Positions 16,542-23,759 of a stretch of DNA of 64,000 bases are shown in pieces. A model generated the notes under the pieces. The model searched no databases. It worked only from the letters and a program-made list of their open reading frames with translations, and was not told the origin of the DNA. Where the stretch lies: positions 385,549-449,548 of the forward strand of contig CAYMRX010000003.1 of assembly GCA_964393035.1 (NCBI GenBank). Direction: 5' to 3'. The position numbers and the translations under genes are program-made. The stretch's first letter is position 1. Every line of letters begins with the position of its first letter. The DNA is from Tabrizicola_A sp964393035 (GTDB lineage: Bacteria > Pseudomonadota > Alphaproteobacteria > Rhodobacterales > Rhodobacteraceae).

Positions 16542-16609
16542 ATTGCAATTCTTGCCAATTCGAAATTACAGCCTTAAGAGGATATACCGATATGGGAAGG
16601 AATATTGAT

Positions 16610-16930
16610 ATGGCGATCAACCTCGATACTCTATCTCTTAAAGAGTTGAAAGATCTTGGGGCGCAAGTGGCAAAAGCAATCGCCTCTTTCGAAGACCGTA
16701 AAAAGAAGCAGGCTCTGGCAGAGCTTGAGGATAAGGCGCGCGAAATGGGCTTTTCGCTGGCCGAACTGACGGGTGGTACTGTCGTAAAAACGCGCAAGCG
16801 CTCTCCTGCCATGCCGAAGTATGCAAACCCGGCAGATAAATCAGACACTTGGTCAGGCCGTGGTCGCAAGCCGCGTTGGTTTGAAGCTGCGTTGAAGGCC
16901 GGCAAATCCCCGGAAGATCTTTCGATCTGA
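16610..16930 (+). CDS. hvrA: H-NS-family regulator HvrA
   Basis: Nucleoid-associated regulator of 106 residues, the HvrA/Spb type that tunes light-dependent photosynthesis genes in Rhodobacter. The N-terminal coiled-coil oligomerisation part includes LSLKELKDL and a Lys-rich EDRKKKQ. The C-terminal minor-groove hook is WSGRGRKPRWF (81-91). I start at the ATG 16610 (AAGGA 8 bases upstream); an ATG six codons earlier also has a purine-rich site. It follows regA, so the regA-hvrA order of R. capsulatus is kept. Confidence 0.9.
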   Translation: MAINLDTLSLKELKDLGAQVAKAIASFEDRKKKQALAELEDKAREMGFSLAELTGGTVVKTRKRSPAMPKYANPADKSDTWSGRGRKPRWFEAALKAGKSPEDLSI

Positions 16931-16932
16931 AG

Positions 16933-17523
16933 TCAGCAGGCTGCCAAAAGCACCTGATGTCGCGCAATGAAAGCCGCCCGCACTGTTGCGGGTGGTTCCA
17001 ATTTGATCGACAGGCCGCGCATCACCACCTGATCCGGTTTTCCGAACAGTTTATCAGCTTCTTGTACTGAAAATCCGGCAATCTGCACCGCCTCTGCCCA
17101 AGCCGACAACTTGTCGGCCGCCTTGATCGCCTTTTTGATGGCCACGGGGAGTTGCGCGGGCAAGCCAAAGCGCAGATGCACGGCGGCGGTAAGCCGTGCG
17201 TCCAACTCTCCATATTCGGCGCCAATCGCTGCTTTGACCGGGCTTATCATGTCTCCGATCACATATTCCGGGGCATCGTGCAAAAGTGCTGCCAATTGCC
17301 AGCGTGGGGCAATCCCCGGATTCTGGCGGCGGAAAATCTCCTCCACCAACAGCGAATGTTCTGCCACCGAATAGGGCCAGTCGCCCTTGGTCTGACCATT
17401 CCACCGCGCGACAAAGGCCAGCCCATGGGCAATATCTTCGACCTCGATATCCATCGGTGTCGGGTCCAGCAGGTCCAGTCGGCGGCCCGATAACATACGC
17501 TGCCAAGCACGGGGGTGTTTCAT
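16933..17523 (-). CDS. HD-domain phosphohydrolase (YfbR-like)
   Basis: Metal-dependent phosphohydrolase of 196 residues. HD-domain ligands are visible as IAHGLAFVARW, SVAEHSLLV (His56) and LLHDAPEYVIGD (His82-Asp83). The length and the HDAPE motif resemble the YfbR 5'-deoxynucleotidase group, so dNMP dephosphorylation is a reasonable guess but not proven. The start is the ATG at 17523; the reading frame stays open a long way further upstream, antisense to ahcY, without coding meaning. It is convergent with hvrA (2-base gap) and divergent from ahcY. Confidence 0.82.
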   Translation of the reverse strand: MKHPRAWQRMLSGRRLDLLDPTPMDIEVEDIAHGLAFVARWNGQTKGDWPYSVAEHSLLVEEIFRRQNPGIAPRWQLAALLHDAPEYVIGDMISPVKAAIGAEYGELDARLTAAVHLRFGLPAQLPVAIKKAIKAADKLSAWAEAVQIAGFSVQEADKLFGKPDQVVMRGLSIKLEPPATVRAAFIARHQVLLAAC

Positions 17524-17598
17524 CTTGCGGTCTCGGTTGTCGAAACACCCTGATAATGCTATTCGCCCCGCAATCAAAGGATCAAGGAGAGCGCCGCC

Positions 17599-18987
17599 AT
17601 GGCCGCGGATTACATCGTCAAAGACATCGCCCTGGCCGAGTTCGGCCGCAAGGAACTGACCATTGCCGAAACCGAAATGCCCGGTCTGATGGCGTGCCGT
17701 GAAGAATTTGGCGCGGCACAGCCGCTGAAAGGCGCGCGGATTGTCGGCTCTTTGCACATGACAATCCAGACGGCGGCACTGATCGAGACGCTGGTGGCGC
17801 TTGGCGCCGATGTGCGCTGGGCCTCGTGCAACATCTTTTCGACCCAGGATCACGCGGCGGCTGCCATCGCGGCGCGCGGTATTCCGGTTTTCGCGATCAA
17901 GGGCCAGACCCTGACCGAGCATTGGGATTATCTCGACCGCTCGTTCATGTTCCCCGAAGGCGCGAACATGATCCTGGATGACGGTGGTGACGCCACGCTT
18001 TACGTGCTTCTGGGCGCCCGGATGGAGGCAGGCGAAGATGTTTTGGCTGTGCCGCAATCCGAAGAAGAAGAAGTGATCAAGGCGCAGATCCAAAAGCGGA
18101 TGAAGGCTTCGCCCGGCTGGTTCGCCAAGACCAAGGCGGCGATCAAGGGGGTTTCGGAAGAAACCACGACCGGCGTGCATCGCCTGTACGAATTGCACAA
18201 GCAGGGCCAACTGCCGTTCCCGGCGATCAACGTCAATGACTCTGTCACCAAGTCGAAGTTCGACAACAAATACGGCTGCAAGGAATCGCTGGTTGATGGC
18301 ATCCGCCGCGCCACCGACACCATGATGGCGGGCAAGGTTGCCGTCGTCTGCGGTTATGGCGATGTGGGCAAGGGCTCGGCCGCAAGCTTGCGCGGCGCTG
18401 GCGCGCGCGTGAAGGTGACCGAGGTTGACCCGATCTGCGCCCTGCAAGCCGCGATGGACGGTTTTGAGGTGACGCTTCTGGAAGATGAAGTCGCTTCGGC
18501 CGACATCTTCATCACCACCACCGGTAACCGCGACGTGATCCGCATCGAGCATATGCGCGAGATGAAGGACATGGCGATCGTCGGCAACATCGGCCATTTC
18601 GACAACGAAATTCAGGTGGCCTCGCTGCGCAATCACAAATGGACCAACATCAAAGAGCAGGTGGATATGGTCGAGATGCCTTCGGGCGCGCGGATCATCC
18701 TGCTGTCCGAAGGGCGGTTGCTGAACCTTGGCAATGCGACGGGCCATCCGTCCTTTGTGATGTCGGCAAGCTTCACCAATCAGGTTCTGGCGCAGATCGA
18801 GCTGTGGACCAGAGGTGGAGATTACGCCCCCGGCGTCTATATTCTGCCGAAATCGCTGGACGAAAAAGTGGCCCGTCTGCATTTGAAAAAGATCGGTGTG
18901 AAGCTGACCGAGCTTCGCAAGGAACAGGCCGACTATATCGGCGTCAAGGTTGAAGGGCCTTTCAAGGCAGAACACTATCGCTATTGA
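17599..18987 (+). CDS. ahcY: S-adenosylhomocysteine hydrolase
   Basis: Cytoplasmic NAD-dependent enzyme that splits S-adenosylhomocysteine to homocysteine and adenosine, closing the methyl cycle; 462 residues, normal for bacteria. The substrate site includes HMTIQTAALIETL and VNDSVTKSKFDN. The NAD loop is CGYGDVGKGS (251-260), and the C terminus ends with KAEHYRY. AAGGAG precedes the ATG by 9 bases. A strong terminator follows. I looked for an SAH riboswitch in the 75-base leader region and saw none. Confidence 0.97.
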   Translation: MAADYIVKDIALAEFGRKELTIAETEMPGLMACREEFGAAQPLKGARIVGSLHMTIQTAALIETLVALGADVRWASCNIFSTQDHAAAAIAARGIPVFAIKGQTLTEHWDYLDRSFMFPEGANMILDDGGDATLYVLLGARMEAGEDVLAVPQSEEEEVIKAQIQKRMKASPGWFAKTKAAIKGVSEETTTGVHRLYELHKQGQLPFPAINVNDSVTKSKFDNKYGCKESLVDGIRRATDTMMAGKVAVVCGYGDVGKGSAASLRGAGARVKVTEVDPICALQAAMDGFEVTLLEDEVASADIFITTTGNRDVIRIEHMREMKDMAIVGNIGHFDNEIQVASLRNHKWTNIKEQVDMVEMPSGARIILLSEGRLLNLGNATGHPSFVMSASFTNQVLAQIELWTRGGDYAPGVYILPKSLDEKVARLHLKKIGVKLTELRKEQADYIGVKVEGPFKAEHYRY

Positions 18988-19004
18988 TTTCAAGCAGTTC
19001 CACA

Positions 19005-19035
19005 AAAAGGGCCCGTTCGCGGGCCCTTTTCTTTT
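19005..19035 (+). terminator. Rho-independent terminator after ahcY
   Basis: An 11-bp stem, AAAAGGGCCCG with CGGGCCCTTTT, is closed by a TTCG tetraloop and followed by CTTTT. It lies 17 bases past the ahcY stop. Confidence 0.93.
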
Positions 19036-19062
19036 GGGGGGAACCTGCGACGACATTTCCCT

Positions 19063-19090
19063 TTGTACAGAATACATCCTCGCCTAACAT
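19063..19090 (+). promoter_or_regulatory. candidate promoter for the DUF2853 gene
   Basis: TTGTAC (19063-19068) and TAACAT (19085-19090) are 16 bases apart, between the ahcY terminator and the next gene. The predicted start would leave a leader of roughly 38 bases with an AAGGA ribosome site. Confidence 0.4.
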
Positions 19091-19134
19091 TCGTGTCACA
19101 AATTCACCTGCAACGATTTTGATAAGGAATAATC

Positions 19135-19476
19135 ATGGGCAAGAGAGACGATCTGATCGCGAAATATGCCGACGATCTGAAGAACAAGTGCAAAATTGCG
19201 CCGGACATGGCGCTGTTGACCAAAGTGACCATTGGTTGCGGCCCGTCGATCTATGACAATGACGCCCAGACGGTCGCGGCCAGCGACAAGGACGAATTGG
19301 AGCGGATCCAGAAGAATTTCCTCGTGAAGAAACTGGGGCTGGCTGATGGCGCCAAGCTGATGGAGGGCATCAACGCCGCCATCGACACCTATGGCAAGTC
19401 CGAGCGCAACAAGTTCCGTGCGGTGTTCTACTATCTTCTCGTCAAGCATTTCGGCAAGGAAGCCGTCTACAAGTAA
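19135..19476 (+). CDS. DUF2853 family protein
   Basis: Small soluble protein of 113 residues with no signal or membrane segment, rich in Lys and Asp. The pattern MGKRDDLIAKYADDL followed by a VTIGCGPSIYDNDAQTV segment and the C-terminal FYYLLVKHFGKE matches the uncharacterised DUF2853 family, known from structural genomics only. It has its own upstream terminator and candidate promoter, so it is probably monocistronic or leads the MFS gene. Function is unknown. Confidence 0.8.
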   Translation: MGKRDDLIAKYADDLKNKCKIAPDMALLTKVTIGCGPSIYDNDAQTVAASDKDELERIQKNFLVKKLGLADGAKLMEGINAAIDTYGKSERNKFRAVFYYLLVKHFGKEAVYK

Positions 19477-19546
19477 GCCGCAACTGGCATTGAAGTTTCC
19501 CCGGCGGGCGGCCATGGTGCCGCCCGTCTGCATTTGGAAAGCCGCG

Positions 19547-20737
19547 ATGTCCAACCAGCCCCAAACCCATTCTGCTGAAACAACTGTGATTCCGGTGATT
19601 TTTGCCGTCGCATTGGGCCATTTTCTGAATGACCTGATGCAGTCGCTGATCCCGGCGGGCTATCCGCTCTTGAAGGAAAACCTGCAGCTGTCTTTCACCC
19701 AGATCGGGTTGATTACCTTTGTGTTTCAGGGCACGGCGTCGATTTTGCAGCCCTTGGTCGGGCTTTACACCGACAAGCGCCCCATGCCCTATGCGCTGTC
19801 CGCCGGGATGGCCTCGACCGGGCTCGGGTTGATCCTGCTGGCCAACGCGTCAACCTTTGGTCTGGTCCTGTTGTCGGTGGCGCTGATCGGCCTTGGCTCC
19901 TCGATTTTCCACCCGGAATCCTCGCGCATTGTGCGGTTGGCGGCGGGCATGAAACCCGGTTTTGCCCAATCGGTGTTTCAGGTTGGCGGCAATGCCGGCT
20001 CGGCCCTTGGGCCTTTGGCCGCTGCCTTCATCGTGCTGGAACGCGGTCAGGCCTCGATTGAATGGTTCGCGGGCGTCGCTTTGGCGGGCATGGTGCTGCT
20101 TTATTTCATCGGCCGCTGGTATCAGGCGGCAGGCAAGGTGCGCGCCGCCCATCGCAAGGCCCGCGCGCTGGCCACGGCCCCCGCGCCCGAGGTTGCCCGC
20201 CGGGGCATGGGGTTGTTGATGGTGCTGATGTTTTCGAAATTCGTCTACACCGTCTCCTTCTCCAGCTATTACACCTTCTATCTGATCGAGCGTTTTGGCC
20301 TGACCAAGGCTGAAGCCAACCTGAGCCTTTTCGTATTCCTTGCCGCGGTTGCGGCGGGCACCATCATCGGTGGGCCGATTGGTGACCGGATCGGGCGTCG
20401 CCGTGTGATCCTGTGGTCGATCCTGGGTATCTTGCCGCTGGCGCTGGTGCTGCCCTATCTGCCGCTGATCCCAACCGTCCTTGTTGCGGCGGTCGCGGGG
20501 ATGGTGCTGGCCTCGGCCTTCCCGGCGATGGTGGTTTATGCCCAAGATCTCATGCCGCAGCGCACCGGGATGGTGGCCGGGCTGTTGTTCGGTCTGGCCT
20601 TCGGAATTGCGGCGATTGGCGCGGCCATCTTGGGCGTCTTGGCCGATCACTGGGGCATCATCGCGGTTTACCGCATCTGTGCCTTCCTGCCGCTGTTCGG
20701 GTTGGCGGCCATTCTTCTGCCGGATACCCGGCATTAA
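19547..20737 (+). CDS. MFS transporter, fosmidomycin-resistance (Fsr) type
   Basis: Inner-membrane exporter of the major facilitator superfamily, 396 residues from the ATG 19547, with about 12 hydrophobic segments. The opening GHFLNDLMQSLIPAGYPLL and LVGLYTDKRPMPY are characteristic of the Fsr group, which exports fosmidomycin-like compounds in E. coli. The second-half A-like loop is GGPIGDRIGRRRVI. The natural substrate is not known. It ends ahead of a candidate small RNA, with which it may share a terminator. Confidence 0.85.
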   Translation: MSNQPQTHSAETTVIPVIFAVALGHFLNDLMQSLIPAGYPLLKENLQLSFTQIGLITFVFQGTASILQPLVGLYTDKRPMPYALSAGMASTGLGLILLANASTFGLVLLSVALIGLGSSIFHPESSRIVRLAAGMKPGFAQSVFQVGGNAGSALGPLAAAFIVLERGQASIEWFAGVALAGMVLLYFIGRWYQAAGKVRAAHRKARALATAPAPEVARRGMGLLMVLMFSKFVYTVSFSSYYTFYLIERFGLTKAEANLSLFVFLAAVAAGTIIGGPIGDRIGRRRVILWSILGILPLALVLPYLPLIPTVLVAAVAGMVLASAFPAMVVYAQDLMPQRTGMVAGLLFGLAFGIAAIGAAILGVLADHWGIIAVYRICAFLPLFGLAAILLPDTRH

Positions 20738-20771
20738 GCCGGATTCGTATCAAACCTTAGACGCTTCGGCT

Positions 20772-20800
20772 TTGCCTGTGGGCGCGATTTGCGGCTATGG
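20772..20800 (+). promoter_or_regulatory. promoter of candidate small RNA
   Basis: TTGCCT (20772-20777) and CTATGG (20795-20800) are exactly 17 bases apart, just after the MFS stop codon and with no open reading frame behind them. A start site is expected near 20807. Confidence 0.5.
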
Positions 20801-20806
20801 TCAGTT

Positions 20807-20911
20807 CAACAGGGCATCATGTCCGGGACCTTATTCAGAACACGTGCGGTGCTAGGGGAGCGCGTGGGGTGGTGAAGGGTCCCGTAGGGGTGCGGGGCCC
20901 TTCATTTTTTC
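20807..20911 (+). ncRNA. candidate intergenic small RNA, about 105 nt
   Basis: Between convergent protein genes lies a promoter-like pair, about 105 bases without coding potential, and a strong terminator. Folding by eye gives three hairpins: a weak one (GGGCA/TGTCC, about 20812-20824), a 7-bp stem (20841-20847 with 20860-20866) and the terminator stem. The loops of the second and third hairpins both expose TAGGGG (20853-20858 and 20885-20890). The segment CGGGACC (20824-20830) can also pair with GGTCCCG in the terminator stem, so an alternative fold exists. It does not carry the SRP RNA tetraloop, tmRNA or 6S RNA signatures. Transcription is unproven; the terminator could simply serve the MFS gene. 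Confidence 0.5.
20874..20911 (+). terminator. strong Rho-independent terminator
   Basis: An 11-bp stem with one G-U pair (20874-20884 with 20893-20903), loop TAGGGGTG, then ATTTTTTC. The last bases overlap the stop codon of the convergent BNR-repeat gene at 20910. Confidence 0.92.
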
Positions 20912-22064
20912 ACCGCACCATGATCTCGACTCCCAAGACCGTGGGCAGATGTCGTGCGATTTCGACCCAGTGATCGCCTTCGTTGGCACTGAAAAACACC
21001 GAGCCGGAATTGGTGCCAAAGGCCACGCCCGCTGGGTTCAGCCGATCCACCGCCATCGCCTGCCGCAAGACCGTAAAAAAGCAACCGGATTGCGGCAAAC
21101 CATCGCGCAGATCCTGCCAGCTTTGCCCACCATCGCGTGACCGCCAGACGGCGGCCTTGGCGTCAAGCGGATAGCGTCCCGCCATGTCGCCGTTCAGCGG
21201 CAGGGTCCAGATCGTCTCGGGGTCGCGCGGATGGGCGGCAATCGGAAAGCCGAAGGTCGAGGGCAGCCCGGCCGTAATGTCATCCCAGCTGCGCCCGCCA
21301 TCCGGGCTGCGGAACACGCCGTGGTGATTCTGCTGATACAGCACCTCGCCCGGTCCGGCGGCGCGGGCCATGTTATGCACGCAATGCCCGGTATCATGAC
21401 CACATTGCGCGTTCTCGGCATGGGCATGGGCGTGCCCCGCCGCCGCGTTCGACAGCCGATTGCGCCGCTCCCATGTCTCGCCGCCGTCCTCGCTCTGAAA
21501 GACCCCTGCGGCGGAGATCGCAACCCAGAGTTTGCCGGGTTCTTGCGGGTCCGACAGGATGGTATGCAGCACCAGCCCCGCCCCGCCGGGTTGCCAATCT
21601 GGCGCCGATGGATGGTCGTTCAGCCCCGACAGACGCTGCCAGTTTTGCCCCATGTCATAGCTGGCAAACAACACTCCCGGTTTGCCCCCGGCATAAAGCC
21701 GACCATGGGCGAAATGCAGCACCCAGATTGATGAAACATCGCCGGTAAACGGCGCGGGAGGATCGGGCTGCACGCCAATCTCGGCGGCAAAGCCCGGATC
21801 ATTCGCCAGCCATTCATCGAATTTTCCGTTCGACAGCTTGGCAAGCGTCCAAGTCGCCCCGCCATCTGTGCTGCGCCATACCCCGGCACCACTCCAGTCC
21901 GAGCCGCCTGCCGCCCAAAGCGTGCCTGTCGCCGGATCGCCCAGCACATGGTTGATGTTCCACCCGCCGCAATGCGGGCCAGACAAAGCCCAGTCCTTGC
22001 GGCTGTTGTCAGAAGACAGAACAAACGCCCCTTTGGTCGATCCGACCAGAACCGAAACAGCCAT
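20910..22064 (-). CDS. BNR/sialidase-like beta-propeller protein
   Basis: Protein of 384 residues built from repeated Asp-box (BNR) motifs: STDGGATWT (66-73), SEDGGETWE (191-199), SPDGGRSWDD and SRDGGQSWQD. No signal peptide is visible, unlike secreted sialidases, so it is probably a cytoplasmic propeller of the YVTN/exo-alpha-sialidase-like group with no assigned reaction. An unusual insert at 211-230 is dense in His and Cys (H211, H213, H215, C221, H223, H227, C228, H230) and looks metal-binding. AAGGAGG precedes the ATG. It is convergent with the candidate small RNA. Confidence 0.75.
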   Translation of the reverse strand: MAVSVLVGSTKGAFVLSSDNSRKDWALSGPHCGGWNINHVLGDPATGTLWAAGGSDWSGAGVWRSTDGGATWTLAKLSNGKFDEWLANDPGFAAEIGVQPDPPAPFTGDVSSIWVLHFAHGRLYAGGKPGVLFASYDMGQNWQRLSGLNDHPSAPDWQPGGAGLVLHTILSDPQEPGKLWVAISAAGVFQSEDGGETWERRNRLSNAAAGHAHAHAENAQCGHDTGHCVHNMARAAGPGEVLYQQNHHGVFRSPDGGRSWDDITAGLPSTFGFPIAAHPRDPETIWTLPLNGDMAGRYPLDAKAAVWRSRDGGQSWQDLRDGLPQSGCFFTVLRQAMAVDRLNPAGVAFGTNSGSVFFSANEGDHWVEIARHLPTVLGVEIMVR

Positions 22065-22124
22065 GGCAGCCTCCTTGTTCGCCTGTTCAGGCTAACATCG
22101 GTCGATCATCGGCCAAAGCGGATT

Positions 22125-22544
22125 TCAGGGCGCGATACCGCCCATGCCGCAGACGATGCGCCATTCTTCCGGGCTGACGGGCTGCACCGAAAGCCGGGCG
22201 CTGTTCACCAAGGCCATCTTTTCCAGACCCGGTTGAACCTTGCAATCGTCCAGCGTCACCGGGCGCAACAGGGGGCGAACGGCGCGAATTACCACACAAT
22301 CCCAACGCGGATCATCGGTGGTGCTGTCGGGCGCGCTTTCGCGGATCACCTCGACAATGCCGACAATCTCTTTGCCGATGTTGGAGTGATAGAAGAACCC
22401 CAGATCTCCAACCTTCATCGCCCGCATGTTGTTGCGTGCCTGATAGTTGCGCACCCCATGCCATTCCTCGCCCAGATCGCCCTTGGCCACCTGATGCGGC
22501 CAGCCCCAGACGTCAGGTTCGGATTTGAAAAGCCAGTGGTTCAT
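22125..22544 (-). CDS. EVE-domain protein
   Basis: Protein of 139 residues consisting of one EVE domain (PUA-like fold): MNHWLFKSEPDVWGW, then WHGVRNYQARNNMRAM and DLGFFYHSN. EVE domains bind modified bases in RNA or DNA in studied cases; the ligand here is unknown. The ATG overlaps the YciI-like stop by 4 bases (ATGA), so it is the coupled last gene of tsaD-gpsA-yciI-EVE. Membership in an operon with the tRNA-modification gene tsaD fits an RNA-related role, which is inference only. Confidence 0.9.
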   Translation of the reverse strand: MNHWLFKSEPDVWGWPHQVAKGDLGEEWHGVRNYQARNNMRAMKVGDLGFFYHSNIGKEIVGIVEVIRESAPDSTTDDPRWDCVVIRAVRPLLRPVTLDDCKVQPGLEKMALVNSARLSVQPVSPEEWRIVCGMGGIAP

Positions 22545-22813
22545 CCGATAACCTTCTTCCACTCCTCAATCCGCACCTTGGCGAACAGCCCGGCCTTGGC
22601 ATAGGGGTCTGCCGCCGCCCAAGCCACGGCTTCGGCTTTTGACGCAACATCCAAGATCACCAAAGACCCTGACATTTCCCCCGCCTCGTTCAAGAACGGC
22701 CCCGCCATTTCCACCACGCCCGAGGTGCGGATATGGTCCAGATGGGCATCGCGGTTGGCCTTTCGCACCTCCAGATGGTCGGCCTTGTCGGTGCAAATCA
22801 GGGCATAGCGCAT
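22541..22813 (-). CDS. YciI-like protein
   Basis: Protein of 90 residues of the YciI/YCII family (ferredoxin-like fold). It shows MRYALICTDKADHLEVRKANRDAHL, the His-Asp region near the N terminus, GPFLNEAGEMSGSLVIL, and the C-terminal WAAADPYAKAGLF. No reaction is established for these stand-alone proteins. It lies 4 bases after gpsA and overlaps the EVE gene, placing it inside the tsaD operon. Confidence 0.88.
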   Translation of the reverse strand: MRYALICTDKADHLEVRKANRDAHLDHIRTSGVVEMAGPFLNEAGEMSGSLVILDVASKAEAVAWAAADPYAKAGLFAKVRIEEWKKVIG

Positions 22814-22817
22814 CGGA

Positions 22818-23759
22818 TCACTCCTCTTTCAAAGGGCGGGTCATCAGGGCTTGAATGGCATCTGCAAGCTGGATCTTGCCATCCACCAACGCAGCAATCA
22901 TCCGGGTGATCGGCATGTCAATCCCGTCATGGCTGGCCAAGGCGGCCACGGCACGGGCGGTCGCGGCCCCTTCGACTGTGATGGACGGATCAAAGCCAAC
23001 GCCCTGCCCGATAGATTGCCCCAGCCGGAAGTTGCGTGATTGGGTTGAGGTGCAGGTCAGCACCAGATCGCCAAAGCCCGACAGGCCCGCCAGCGTTTCG
23101 GCCCGCGCGCCTTTGGCCAAGGCAAAGCGCTGCATTTCGGCAAAGCCGCGGGTCATCAGCGCCGCCCGCGCGCTGTCGCCAAGGCCCGCACCCATCACCA
23201 CGCCTGCCGCAATGGCGATCACGTTTTTCAAGGCGCCGCCAAGCTCTGCGCCGATCACATCCGCGCTGCGATAAAGCCGCAGCGTGGGCGTCGAAAGCTG
23301 GGTCTGCAAGGCCTCATCGCCGCCAGCAAGCGTCAAGGCCGTGGGAAGCCCGCGGGCAATGTCGGTGGCAAAGCTGGGGCCGGTCAGCACCGAAACCGGG
23401 CTGTCCGGGCAGGCAGCGCGGATCACCCCGCTGGGGCCAACCCAAGTTTTCAGATCAATGCCCTTGCAGCAGGCCACCAGCGCGCGGCCGTTCAGCACAG
23501 CCGAATATTGCCCAAGAAACCCGCCCAGCGCCTGCATGGGAACGGCAAGAAGCACAACCTCGGCGCGGGTGAAAATGGCGCTCTCGGCGTTGATCGTGAC
23601 AGATTTCGGCAAGGTGACGCCGGGCAGATGGCGCTCATTCTGGCGAGTTGCCGCCATGTTGCCAATATCGCGTGCCCAAAGCGACACCGCACGACCTTCG
23701 CGCGCCAAGGCAATGGCCAAAGCCGTTCCGAAAGCCCCTGCGCCCGCAACTGCGATCAT
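22818..23759 (-). CDS. gpsA: glycerol-3-phosphate dehydrogenase [NAD(P)+]
   Basis: Cytoplasmic enzyme reducing dihydroxyacetone phosphate to sn-glycerol 3-phosphate for phospholipid synthesis, 313 residues. The dinucleotide motif GAGAFGTAL begins at residue 6. Catalytic-region segments GGALKNVIAIAAGV and GLSGFGDLVLTCTS are clear. Its ATG overlaps the tsaD stop by 4 bases. Complete and ordinary. Confidence 0.96.
   Translation of the reverse strand: MIAVAGAGAFGTALAIALAREGRAVSLWARDIGNMAATRQNERHLPGVTLPKSVTINAESAIFTRAEVVLLAVPMQALGGFLGQYSAVLNGRALVACCKGIDLKTWVGPSGVIRAACPDSPVSVLTGPSFATDIARGLPTALTLAGGDEALQTQLSTPTLRLYRSADVIGAELGGALKNVIAIAAGVVMGAGLGDSARAALMTRGFAEMQRFALAKGARAETLAGLSGFGDLVLTCTSTQSRNFRLGQSIGQGVGFDPSITVEGAATARAVAALASHDGIDMPITRMIAALVDGKIQLADAIQALMTRPLKEE

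Noticed and set aside
17524..17598. An SAH riboswitch upstream of ahcY
   Set aside because: The gap to the divergent gene is only 75 bases and I could not build the expected pseudoknot; no match to the conserved core.
16933..19077. A 714-codon open frame on the minus strand across ahcY and the HD hydrolase
   Set aside because: Only the last 196 codons match a protein family; the rest is antisense to ahcY, whose plus-strand product is complete and has perfect family motifs.
20807..20911. Reading the 20.8-kb RNA as SRP RNA, 6S RNA or tmRNA
   Set aside because: No GGAA tetraloop with the SRP asymmetric loop, no large central bubble as in 6S, and no tRNA-like end; length alone is not enough.
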